From the NCBI RefSeq assembly GCF_020404405.1, contig NZ_JAIZDA010000004.1, positions 186,001-250,000 of the forward strand: a DNA stretch of 64,000 nt. Reading direction: 5' to 3'. The translations under genes and the position numbers were made by a program. This stretch comes from Novosphingobium sp. FKTRR1. Lineage in GTDB: Bacteria; Pseudomonadota; Alphaproteobacteria; Sphingomonadales; Sphingomonadaceae. Shown here piece after piece: positions 21,772-29,642 of this stretch. The notes beneath the pieces were generated by a model that was not told the DNA's origin, ran no database searches, and worked only from the letters and a program-made list of their open reading frames with translations. Position 1 is the first letter of the stretch; every line of letters starts with the position of its first letter.

Positions 21772-22278
21772 ATGCGTTATACGCCCGTTGCCGCCGCGTT
21801 GTCGCTTGTTCTGGCCGTGACCGGCAGCATGGGGTCGGCCAGGGTGGGCGATCCGGTGGACCCGCGCGCGCAGGCGCTGATCTATGATGGCCGCGCCGCG
21901 TTGGCGCAGGGTGACGTCAATCGCGCGACCGATAGCTTCGAGGCGGCACTTGCGGTCGATCCGGGCTACATCGGCACCTACCTTGCGCTGGGAGACGCCG
22001 CGCGCCGGGCCGGTCTGCAGGGCAAGGCGATCCACTATTACCGCGAGGCGCTTGAGCGCGATCCCAACAATATCGGCGCGATCTCGGGCGAGGGCGCGGC
22101 GATGGTCGAGAAAGGCGCGATCGACAAGGCGCGCGGAAATCTTGCCCGGCTTCAGGGCCTGTGCGGCAGGGCTTGCCCCGAAACAGACCAGCTTGCGGCA
22201 ACGATCGCACGGGGGCCTGCGCCACGCGTCGTCTCAGCCGACACGATCAAGCCGCAGCCGGTGGTCGAAAGCAACTGA
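21772..22278 (+). CDS. Exported tetratricopeptide-repeat protein
   Basis: The 168-residue protein has a signal peptide (MRYTPVAAALSLVLAVTGSMGSA) and at least two TPR units (AQGDVNRATDSFEAALAVDP and LQGKAIHYYREALERDP), plus a partial third. TPRs mediate protein contacts, and a periplasmic scaffold or assembly role is inference. AAGGAG precedes the ATG at 21772; an earlier frame start at 21703 lies just before the end of the methyltransferase gene and would hide the signal peptide. Confidence 0.85.
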   Translation: MRYTPVAAALSLVLAVTGSMGSARVGDPVDPRAQALIYDGRAALAQGDVNRATDSFEAALAVDPGYIGTYLALGDAARRAGLQGKAIHYYREALERDPNNIGAISGEGAAMVEKGAIDKARGNLARLQGLCGRACPETDQLAATIARGPAPRVVSADTIKPQPVVESN

Positions 22279-22302
22279 GCCGGAACGATTGCCCGCCGAT
22301 CT

Positions 22303-22824
22303 TCAGATCAGCGGGCGGAATTCGTCGAGCACCTGACGGTAGACCCGGCGCTTGAACGGGACGATCAGGTCAGGCAACTGCTCGGGATCGACCCACTTCC
22401 AGTCGAGGAATTCGGCAGGATCGTGCGCGTTCAGGTTGATGTCGGTATCGGCCCCGGCAAAGCGCAGCAGCAACCAGAACTGGCGCTGGCCGCGATAACG
22501 GCCTTTCCACAGCTTGCCGAGCAGTTCGGGCGGCAAGTCATAGAGCAGTTCCTCGGGCGTCTGCGCGATCAAGCTGACCAGTTCGGCCGGAACGCCGGTT
22601 TCTTCGTACAGCTCGCGCAGGGCGGCGGCATGAAGGTCTTCGCCTTCGTCGATACCGCCCTGCGGCATTTGCCAGGCATCGCCTTCCTTGTTGTCGATAC
22701 GCTTGCCCACGAAAACGCGGCCAGCCGCATTCACGAGCATCACGCCGACGCAGGGACGATAAGGCAGCCCGGCAAGATCGAGGGCCCCGTTTTCGGGCAA
22801 TTCGCCGGGCTGGTCATTCGTCAT
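22303..22824 (-). CDS. rppH: RNA pyrophosphohydrolase RppH (Nudix)
   Basis: The 173-residue Nudix hydrolase shows LPYRPCVGVMLVN at the N-terminus, WQMPQGGIDEGED and the Nudix box with RELYEETGV, then the RNA-binding region YRGQRQFWLLLRF. RppH removes pyrophosphate from the 5' end of mRNA and so starts RNase E-dependent decay. The sequence fits RppH rather than other Nudix families. It overlaps the stop of the upstream esterase by 4 bases (ATGA). Confidence 0.93.
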   Translation of the reverse strand: MTNDQPGELPENGALDLAGLPYRPCVGVMLVNAAGRVFVGKRIDNKEGDAWQMPQGGIDEGEDLHAAALRELYEETGVPAELVSLIAQTPEELLYDLPPELLGKLWKGRYRGQRQFWLLLRFAGADTDINLNAHDPAEFLDWKWVDPEQLPDLIVPFKRRVYRQVLDEFRPLI

Positions 22825-23804
22825 CGCGTTCGTTCCAATAGCAATTTCACGGCAGCGAAGATCGCCTGCATGTCGTCGTTCGCGCTCGGCAGGGCCTTGC
22901 GCAACTGGCTGAAGCCGTGGATCGTGCCCTTGCGCTCAAGAAACACGAGTTCGGCTCCGGCGCGGATCAGTGCCTCTCCATAGAGGCGGCCGCTGTCCCG
23001 GATCGGGTCAAGGCTGGCCGTCACAAGGACGGTCGGCGGGGTCGCCGCGTGATCGTTGTAGATCGGATATGCCAACTTGTCACCCGGAACAGCGGCATAA
23101 GCTTCGGCGAACCAGTTCATCGTCTCTGCGGTAAGCAGAAAACCATCGGCGAACGACTGGAACGAGGCATGATCGCCGCGGTCGTCGCTCAAGGGATAGA
23201 TCGGCACTTGCAGCACGACGGGCACCGCGGCCGGTTCGTCGGTTAGCGCCTGGGTGACCACGATCGTCAGGTTGCCGCCTGCCGAATCGCCCATCGGGAT
23301 CAGTCCGGTCACCGTGCGCCCGAGTTCGGCCGGGCTTGTCGCAACCCAGCGTGCGGCGGCAATGCAATCGATCGGCGCCGCCGGGAAGGGGTGCTCGGGG
23401 GCAAGGCGATAGTCGACCGCGATCACCGGCAAATCGAGTTCGGCGGCGATTTCGGTGCACAGCGAATGGTGCGAATCAAGATCGCCAATGACGAAGCCAC
23501 CGCCATGGAAGAACACCACGGCGGGGCCTGCCTCGCGGCTTTCGCGCGGATCGTAGAGGCGAACGGCAATGTTTCCAGCCGGGCCGGCAAAGCTCAGGTC
23601 GCGGATCACCGCCAGCGCGCGGGGTTCGGCTTCACCGACCGCCCCCATCGCCAGATAGGCCTCGCGCGCCGCGACGGCCCCGATCTGGCTCATCGTCGGA
23701 CCGGCCGTGGCGTTGAGGAAATCAAGGAATCCGCGCACGTCCGGGCGGACAAAGTGCGACGTCCCGGTCGACGAAGGGGCGGCTGCGGTGTCGGTTTCGG
23801 CCAT
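22821..23804 (-). CDS. Alpha/beta hydrolase, HSL-type (family IV) esterase
   Basis: The 327-residue esterase/lipase has the oxyanion-hole motif VVFFHGGGFVIGD, the nucleophile elbow MGDSAGGNL, the acid segment VTASLDPIRDSG and a C-terminal GTIHGFSQL with the catalytic histidine. These define the hormone-sensitive-lipase family. It would hydrolyse short-chain esters; the natural substrate is unknown. AGAGGA lies before the ATG at 23804. It is the first gene of an overlapping pair with rppH. Confidence 0.88.
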   Translation of the reverse strand: MAETDTAAAPSSTGTSHFVRPDVRGFLDFLNATAGPTMSQIGAVAAREAYLAMGAVGEAEPRALAVIRDLSFAGPAGNIAVRLYDPRESREAGPAVVFFHGGGFVIGDLDSHHSLCTEIAAELDLPVIAVDYRLAPEHPFPAAPIDCIAAARWVATSPAELGRTVTGLIPMGDSAGGNLTIVVTQALTDEPAAVPVVLQVPIYPLSDDRGDHASFQSFADGFLLTAETMNWFAEAYAAVPGDKLAYPIYNDHAATPPTVLVTASLDPIRDSGRLYGEALIRAGAELVFLERKGTIHGFSQLRKALPSANDDMQAIFAAVKLLLERTR

Positions 23805-24081
23805 TTTGGTATCCTCTGTTTGCCTTGTTCTGGTTGCGTTTGCGTGTCGCACCCGGCGCAGGTCGGCGCTGGGTGCGCCGTACCGGACGTTTTTAAGTCT
23901 GGATTTGAAACTTGAGCGGTGTCAAGGACTCATGGGCATGATCACGATCAGGGGTTTCCTTCGGAGGAAATCGCCTGCAGGAGTTTTTCCCGGGAAAGAG
24001 ATTTTCTTCTTTGCTCTGCCTTGCGCGCGGTCCTAGTCGCGCTGCAACCATGGCGGCGCATGGCGTTGATTGAGGATGACG
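23805..24081. other. intergenic region upstream of korAB with two small palindromes
   Basis: This 277-base divergent gap holds a 6-bp hairpin with a TCGG loop (23955-23970) and the perfect 12-base palindrome TTTCCCGGGAAA (23986-23997). It should contain promoters for both the esterase-rppH pair and korAB. No gene is visible in it. Confidence 0.4.
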
Positions 24082-25968
24082 ATGGCCACTGCACTTGTAG
24101 ACGGACCCGACGCACTGACCGGCGGCAAGGACTCGCCAACGCCCGAAGCGGTGGTGGTGCGCTTTGCTGGCGATTCCGGTGATGGCATGCAGTTGACGGG
24201 GGGGCAGTTCACGCTCTCGACCGCGCTTGCGGGCAACGACCTGTCGACTTTCCCCGATTTTCCGGCGGAAATCCGCGCGCCGCAAGGCACGCTGTTCGGG
24301 GTTTCGGCGTTCCAGATCAACTTCGGCTCGACCGAGATCGAGACGGCGGGTGACCAGCCCGACGTGCTGGTGGCGATGAACCCGGCCGCGCTCAAGACCA
24401 ACGTCACCGCGCTCAAGACCGGCGGGTTGATCATTGCCGACACCGGCGAGTTCAACAAGCGCAACCTCGAAAAGGCCAAGTACGAGGTCAACCCGCTTGA
24501 GGATGGCAGCCTTGAGAAGTGGCAGTTGCTGGCTTTCGACATCAGCGCTCTGACGCTCGAAGCGGTCAAGCCGTTCGGCCTTGGCAACAAGGAAGCCCTG
24601 CGCTGCAAGAACATGTGGACGCTGGGTCTGGCGCTGTGGATGTTTGACCGTGACCGCCAGCCGCTGATCGACTGGCTCAACGGCAAGTTCAAGAAGGCGC
24701 CGCTGCTGGCCGAGGCCAATATTGCCGCGCTCAACGCCGGGCACGCCTATGGCGAAACCGCCGAACTGTCCGGGCCGCTCAAGCAGTATCACATCGCGCC
24801 GGTCGAAAGCGCTCCGGGTCTTTATCGCACGGTGACGGGCGCCGAAAGCATCAGCTACGGGCTGGTCGCTGGTGCCCAACTGGCGAGCCTGCCGATGTTC
24901 TTCGGCGGCTATCCGATCACGCCAGCCAGCTCGATCCTGCACAATCTGGCCAAGCTCAAGGAGTTTGGCGTGACCACCTTCCAGGCAGAGGATGAGATCG
25001 CGGCGATCGCGTCGGCCATCGGCGCCAGCTATGCCGGTCATCTGGGTGTCACCTCGTCGTCGGGTCCGGGTATCGCCCTGAAGGGTGAGGCGATGGGCCT
25101 TGCGGTGATGACCGAACTGCCGCTGGTCATCGTTAATTCGCAGCGCGGTGGGCCTTCCACCGGCCTTCCGACCAAGACCGAGCAGAGCGATTTGTATCAG
25201 GCGGTCTATGGCCGCAATGGCGACGCGCCAATCCCGGTGATCGCCGCGCGCAGCCCGTCGGATGCGTTCGACTGCGCGATCGAGGCGTGCCGCATCGCGG
25301 TACAGTACATGACCCCGGTGATCCTGCTGACCGATGGCTATATCGCCAACGCGGCCGAGCCGTGGAAGGTGCCCGATCCGGCCAGCTACACCCCGTTCCC
25401 GGTCACGTTCCTTGAGGAGCGTAACGGGCCCAACGGCGAATTGCTGCCGTTTGCCCGCGACGAAAAGGGTGCGCGGCCCTGGATCAAGCCGGGCACGCCG
25501 GGCCTGATGCACCGTATCGGCGGCATCGAGAAGAACCCCGGCACCGGCAACATCGACTACAGCCCCGCCAGCCACCAGTCGATGACCGACGCGCGCAAGG
25601 CCAAGGTCGATGGCATTGCCCGTTCGATCCCGGCACAAGAGGTGACGCTCGGCGAAAACACCGGCAAGCTGGCGCTGGTCGGTTGGGGCAGCACCTTCGG
25701 GCCGATCCATCAGGCTGTTCGCCGCGCACGCAAGAACGGGCTGGATGTGTCGCACATCCATATCCGCCACATCTGGCCGCTGCCCGAAAATCTTGGTGAC
25801 CTGCTGCGCGGGTACGACAAGATCATCGTTCCCGAGATGAACACCGGTCAGCTCAAGACGGTGCTGCGCGACCAGTACCTCGTCGACGCAAAGCCGCTCA
25901 ACAAGACCAGCGGCCAGCCCTTCACCATCGCGGAAATCGAAGCCGCGATCGAAGCTGCGCTGGCTTGA
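24082..25968 (+). CDS. korA: 2-oxoacid:acceptor oxidoreductase subunit alpha (KorA, fused gamma-alpha)
   Basis: The 628-residue protein has a gamma domain at the N-terminus (VVVRFAGDSGDGMQLTGGQ, FPDFPAEIRAPQGTLFGVSA) joined to the alpha (pyrimidine-binding) domain (FGGYPITPASSILHNLA, TFQAEDEIAAIASAIGASY, TSSSGPG, GPSTGLPTKTEQSDL). The arrangement matches 2-oxoglutarate:ferredoxin oxidoreductases. With KorB it turns 2-oxoglutarate into succinyl-CoA with ferredoxin as acceptor. The ATG at 24082 has GAGG upstream; ATG at 24076 is possible. No ferredoxin or delta-subunit gene is adjacent. Confidence 0.9.
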   Translation: MATALVDGPDALTGGKDSPTPEAVVVRFAGDSGDGMQLTGGQFTLSTALAGNDLSTFPDFPAEIRAPQGTLFGVSAFQINFGSTEIETAGDQPDVLVAMNPAALKTNVTALKTGGLIIADTGEFNKRNLEKAKYEVNPLEDGSLEKWQLLAFDISALTLEAVKPFGLGNKEALRCKNMWTLGLALWMFDRDRQPLIDWLNGKFKKAPLLAEANIAALNAGHAYGETAELSGPLKQYHIAPVESAPGLYRTVTGAESISYGLVAGAQLASLPMFFGGYPITPASSILHNLAKLKEFGVTTFQAEDEIAAIASAIGASYAGHLGVTSSSGPGIALKGEAMGLAVMTELPLVIVNSQRGGPSTGLPTKTEQSDLYQAVYGRNGDAPIPVIAARSPSDAFDCAIEACRIAVQYMTPVILLTDGYIANAAEPWKVPDPASYTPFPVTFLEERNGPNGELLPFARDEKGARPWIKPGTPGLMHRIGGIEKNPGTGNIDYSPASHQSMTDARKAKVDGIARSIPAQEVTLGENTGKLALVGWGSTFGPIHQAVRRARKNGLDVSHIHIRHIWPLPENLGDLLRGYDKIIVPEMNTGQLKTVLRDQYLVDAKPLNKTSGQPFTIAEIEAAIEAALA

Positions 25969-25980
25969 GGGGATAGAACC

Positions 25981-26997
25981 ATGAACGACCTGACCCCGAT
26001 CAAGACCACGATCAAGGACTGGGAGACCGACCAGGAAGTACGCTGGTGCCCCGGTTGCGGCGACTACGCCATTTTGAAGGCGGTGCAGCGCACCTTGCCC
26101 GATCTGGGCGCTGACCCGGCCAACACCGTGTTCGTCAGCGGTATCGGCTGCTCCAGCCGCTTTCCGTACTATGTCGAAAGCTACGGCTTCCACACCATCC
26201 ACGGCCGCGCGCCGGCCTTTGCTACCGGCATCAAGCTGGCCAATCCCGATTTGGACGTGTGGCTGGTGACCGGCGACGGTGACGGCATGTCGATCGGCGG
26301 CAATCACACGATGCACGTGATCCGGCGCAACGTGAACCTGCAGATCCTGCTGTTCAACAACGAGATCTATGGCCTGACCAAGGGCCAGTATTCGCCTACC
26401 AGCCGCCTTGGCACCAACAGCCCCACCAGCCCGCTGGGCTCGGTCGATCGGCCTGCCAGCCCGTGTGCCTTCGCGTTGGGTGCCGGTGGTCGTTTCATCG
26501 CGCGCGCCTATGACGTGAGCAAGGAATTGCCGAACGTTCTCAAGGCTGCGCATGCGCATCAGGGCGCGGCATTCGTCGAGATCTTCCAGAACTGCATCGT
26601 CTACAACAAGGACGTGTTTGCCGACTTCACCGAGAAGGCCAACGCCAACACCGGCCAGTTGTGGCTCCAGAACGGCGCTCCGATGCTGTTCAACAAGGGC
26701 ACGCAGGGCATCGCGCTCGATGTGGCTGCGCTCAACCTCAAGGTCGTCGACGTGGTCGATGGCGATTGGCAGGCGGCGGGCGTGATCGTCCACGACGTGA
26801 CCAACCGCGCTGTGGCGCACATGCTGGTGGAAATGCCGTTCGGCCCGTTCCCGATGGCGCTGGGCGTGATCTATGACGATCCGCGCCCGACTTACGAAAG
26901 CGCGGTGCTCGATCAGGACGCAAAGGCGCGTGCCGGTCGCAGCAACGACCTCGCTGGTCTGCTCGCCAAAGGTCAGACCTGGACCGTGACCGCCTGA
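25981..26997 (+). CDS. korB: 2-oxoacid:ferredoxin oxidoreductase subunit beta (KorB)
   Basis: The 338-residue protein binds thiamine diphosphate: WCPGCGDYAILKAVQ, SGIGCSSRFPYY, HGRAPAFATGIKLA and the TPP/Mg motif VTGDGDGMSIGGNH followed by FNNEIYGLTKGQ(YSPT). The conserved cysteines in CPGCG and GCSS coordinate the [4Fe-4S] cluster. It starts 12 bases after korA and forms the two-subunit enzyme with it. Substrate choice of 2-oxoglutarate rather than pyruvate is inferred from similarity. Confidence 0.93.
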   Translation: MNDLTPIKTTIKDWETDQEVRWCPGCGDYAILKAVQRTLPDLGADPANTVFVSGIGCSSRFPYYVESYGFHTIHGRAPAFATGIKLANPDLDVWLVTGDGDGMSIGGNHTMHVIRRNVNLQILLFNNEIYGLTKGQYSPTSRLGTNSPTSPLGSVDRPASPCAFALGAGGRFIARAYDVSKELPNVLKAAHAHQGAAFVEIFQNCIVYNKDVFADFTEKANANTGQLWLQNGAPMLFNKGTQGIALDVAALNLKVVDVVDGDWQAAGVIVHDVTNRAVAHMLVEMPFGPFPMALGVIYDDPRPTYESAVLDQDAKARAGRSNDLAGLLAKGQTWTVTA

Positions 26998-27002
26998 TCG
27001 CG

Positions 27003-27075
27003 CCTTTTGTGCCGATGGTTCGCACGCTTGCCCAAAGGGGCAGGTCGTGCGAACCGGCCTTCCCGGCACAAGGGG
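27003..27075. promoter_or_regulatory. nested three-level stem-loop between korB and photolyase
   Basis: Three inverted repeats nest: 27003-27014 with 27064-27075 (10 of 12 pairs), 27017-27026 with 27046-27055 (10 of 10), and 27029-27033 with 27038-27042. No T tract follows. The right outer arm covers the AAGGGG that serves as ribosome-binding site for the photolyase ATG at 27080, so folding could hide it. It could end the korAB mRNA or be a mobile palindromic repeat. Confidence 0.55.
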
Positions 27076-27079
27076 CGGT

Positions 27080-28441
27080 ATGACTGCTCCTGTAATTGTC
27101 TGGTTGCGCCGCGATTTGCGGTTGGCCGACCACGCCGCACTGACTGCAGCCGCCCGGATCGGACCGGTGCTGCCGGTCTATGTGCTCGATGATCATACCC
27201 CGCGCCATCGCCGCATGGGGGCTGCCTCGCGCTGGTGGTTGCACCACAGTTTGGTCAGCCTTGATGCCGACTTGCGTAAGCTGGGTTCGCGCCTGATCCT
27301 GCGCCGCGGCAAGTCCCACGAAGTGCTTGCCGCGCTGCGCCGTGAGACCGGGGCGCGAACGGTCCATGCCTTGCGCCATTACGAACCGTGGTGGCGCAAT
27401 GCCGAGCGCGCGGTGGGCAAGGCGCTCGATCTGGTGCTGCACGACGGTAACTTCCTTGCGCCGCCCGGCTCGGTGCTGACCGGAGCAGGCCAGCCTTACC
27501 GCATCTTCACCCCGTTCTGGCGCGCGCTGGTCGAACGCATGCCGCCGCCGCCGCCCCTGCCGGTGCCTCAATCGCTGGGCGCGCCGACGTTCTGGCCGGA
27601 AAGCGATCGGCTCGATGATTGGGACTTGCTGCCGACCAAGCCGGATTGGGCCGGGGGCATGCGCGCTGAATGGACGCCGGGGGAAGGCGGTGCGCGTGCT
27701 CGGCTCGATGCCTTTGTCGGCAAGGCTGCGCGTTATGCCGAAACGCGCAACCTGCCGACGTCGGAGGGGACTTCACGGCTGTCGCCGCACCTCCACTTCG
27801 GCGAGATTTCGCCCGCCACCATCTGGCATGCCACCGCCGCAGCGGGCGGCTCGGTCGATACTTTCCTCGGCGAACTGGGCTGGCGTGACTATGCCCAGAA
27901 TGTGATCCTGCAATTGCCCGACTATGGCCACCGCAATGCGCGACCCGCGTATGATCAACTTGGCTGGCGCGATGCACCCGACGATCTGGTGGCTTGGCAG
28001 CAGGGGCGCACCGGCTATCCGATCGTGGATGCCGGTATGCGCGAGTAGTGGGCAACCGGATGGATGCACAACCGTGTCCGCATGATTGCCGCCAGCTTTC
28101 TGGTCAAGCATCTGCTGATAGACTGGCGTCGCGGGGAGGAGTGGTTCTGGGACACGCTGGTCGATGCCGACTATGGCTCGAATGCGGTCAACTGGCAGTG
28201 GAGCGCCGGTACCGGCGTTGATTCCAACATGTTCGTGCGGATCATGGCGCCACTGACCCAATCACCGAAGTTCGATGCGGGGAACTATATCCGGCGCTGG
28301 GTGCCCGAATTGGCGAATCTGCCGGGCGATACGGTTCACGATCCGATCATCCGGCCTGCTGGATACCCCGCGCGGATGATCGAGCATACGGTCGCGCGGG
28401 CGAGGGCGCTGGCGGTCCATGCGGCGATGAAGGACGGCTGA
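27080..28441 (+). pseudogene. Deoxyribodipyrimidine photolyase, interrupted by in-frame TAG
   Basis: The reading frame codes for a complete photolyase of about 453 residues except for one amber codon at 28046-28048. Upstream are the MTHF-binding photolyase domain (VIVWLRRDLRLADHAAL) and part of the FAD domain (TSRLSPHLHFGEISP, GELGWRDYAQNV, TGYPIVDAGMRE). After the TAG the same frame continues WATGWMHNRVRM, FLVKHLLIDWRRGEEWF and NWQWSAGTG, the rest of the FAD pocket. In relatives the stop position is leucine (RELWATGW), so TTG to TAG is the simplest change. The truncated product would lack much of the FAD site. Recent nonsense mutation or sequence error; read-through is less likely. Confidence 0.9.
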
Positions 28442-28465
28442 TCGCCGTCAGTCTTGCCGGACTGG

Positions 28466-28834
28466 TCAGCGCACCGCCTTGGGACTGCGTGCTTCGCTAT
28501 AGCTGTTGAGCATTTCGTCGATCACTGCAGGATCAAGCAGGCCTGAAAACGCGGCGCCGAGGCGACCTTCACGCCACCAAGCGACGTGGGCCTGAACCGC
28601 ATCAAGCCCCGGCAGGGTGAGCCAGCAGGCAACCCCTTCGGGCAGCGGCTCGGCGCTGAAGGCGGCAAAGCCACCTGCGCCAAGGTCGTGGACGACGGTA
28701 TGGAAGGATGTGCCACCCGAAATGCGCAGCGTTGCCGGGATGTTGACGCGCTGGCGCGGCACGCAACGGTCTTCCTGGGCGGAATGTTCGTAACTGCCCG
28801 GACCGAACCGGGAATCGTGCCAAGTCGTGCTCAT
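28466..28834 (-). CDS. PilZ-domain protein, putative
   Basis: The 122-residue protein has a charged N-terminus and then RCVPRQRVNIPATLR, fitting the c-di-GMP-binding RxxxR motif of PilZ domains, followed by VHDLGAGGFAAFS, the D/NxSxxG-like second motif (here D-L-G-A-G-G). A beta-barrel-like stretch with HVAWWREGRLGAAF follows. PilZ proteins are c-di-GMP receptors that steer motility or polysaccharide production. The second motif has Gly in place of Ser, so ligand binding is uncertain. A diguanylate cyclase gene lies 2.6 kb away. Confidence 0.7.
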   Translation of the reverse strand: MSTTWHDSRFGPGSYEHSAQEDRCVPRQRVNIPATLRISGGTSFHTVVHDLGAGGFAAFSAEPLPEGVACWLTLPGLDAVQAHVAWWREGRLGAAFSGLLDPAVIDEMLNSYSEARSPKAVR

Positions 28835-28928
28835 CTTCCAAGTCCCCGAATCGGGATTCCGGTAAACAATGCCACCGGGCTTTCCGCAGGATCTTGGTAT
28901 AAGATCAGCAATAATCGTTAATTTCTGG

Positions 28929-29642
28929 TTAGTTGACCGGATCGACCCGTTCGCGGTGCGGGCTGTCGAAACGCTCGCTCACCAGTGCGGTTATCCGATC
29001 GGCAACGACTTCCGGGCCCTTAAGGCTGGCAGGGTCTTCACCGGGATAGGCTTTGGCCCGCATCGCGGTACGGGTTGCGCCGGGATCGACGATGGCCACG
29101 CGTACGTTGGAGATGCTGCGAACTTCCTGCGCATAGGCATCGAGCAGGTTGTCGAACGCGGCTTTGGTCGCGCCATAAGCGCCCCAATAAGCGCGCGGGG
29201 ACGCGCCGACGCTGCTGGTGACGCCGATCACCCGCGCATCGGGGCTTTTCTTCAGCAAGCGGTCGAACCCGGCGATCAGCGCCTGTGTCGCCACGACGTT
29301 GAGCGTCAATGCACGGGTAAGGTCATGCTGATCGATCTGCCAGACCGGGGTCAGCACCGGTAGCACCGCCGCATTGATCACCAGAATGTCGAGCGCATCC
29401 CAGCGCGAACCGATCGCCACGGCCAGTCGGGCAATGCCTTCGGGCTCGGCCAGATCAACAGGCGCGATCGTTGCCGAACCGCCTGCTGCAAAGATGCTCT
29501 CCTCGACCGCTTCAAGCTCGCGCGCGGAACGGGCGACGAGGATGACGTGTGCCCCTGCCGCCGCCAGTGCGCGCGCAGTGGCCGCACCGATGCCCTTGCT
29601 CGCCCCGGTGACGAGCGCGACTTGCCCCGCCAGCGTGCTCAT
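28929..29642 (-). CDS. Short-chain dehydrogenase/reductase
   Basis: The 237-residue SDR contains TGASKGIGAATA, the NNAG position as VINAAVL (one Asn replaced by Ile), the catalytic Ser in GVTSSVGASP, and YGATKAAFD (Tyr-x-x-x-Lys). The first Asn of NNAG is missing, though the Asn of VINAA keeps the structural role. Substrate unknown. Its ATG shares base 29642 with the final base of the purF stop (overlap of one base), so it is translated together with purF. Annotated relatives are classical short-chain dehydrogenases of unknown role. Confidence 0.83.
   Translation of the reverse strand: MSTLAGQVALVTGASKGIGAATARALAAAGAHVILVARSARELEAVEESIFAAGGSATIAPVDLAEPEGIARLAVAIGSRWDALDILVINAAVLPVLTPVWQIDQHDLTRALTLNVVATQALIAGFDRLLKKSPDARVIGVTSSVGASPRAYWGAYGATKAAFDNLLDAYAQEVRSISNVRVAIVDPGATRTAMRAKAYPGEDPASLKGPEVVADRITALVSERFDSPHRERVDPVN

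Noticed and set aside
23893..27069. Open frame of 1058 codons on the minus strand
   Set aside because: It is the complement of korA and korB, which have full catalytic motifs; long antisense frames are expected in GC-rich DNA.
28046..28048. Amber codon read as a special amino acid (pyrrolysine) in photolyase
   Set aside because: No matching tRNA or insertion machinery is visible, and relatives have Leu at this place.
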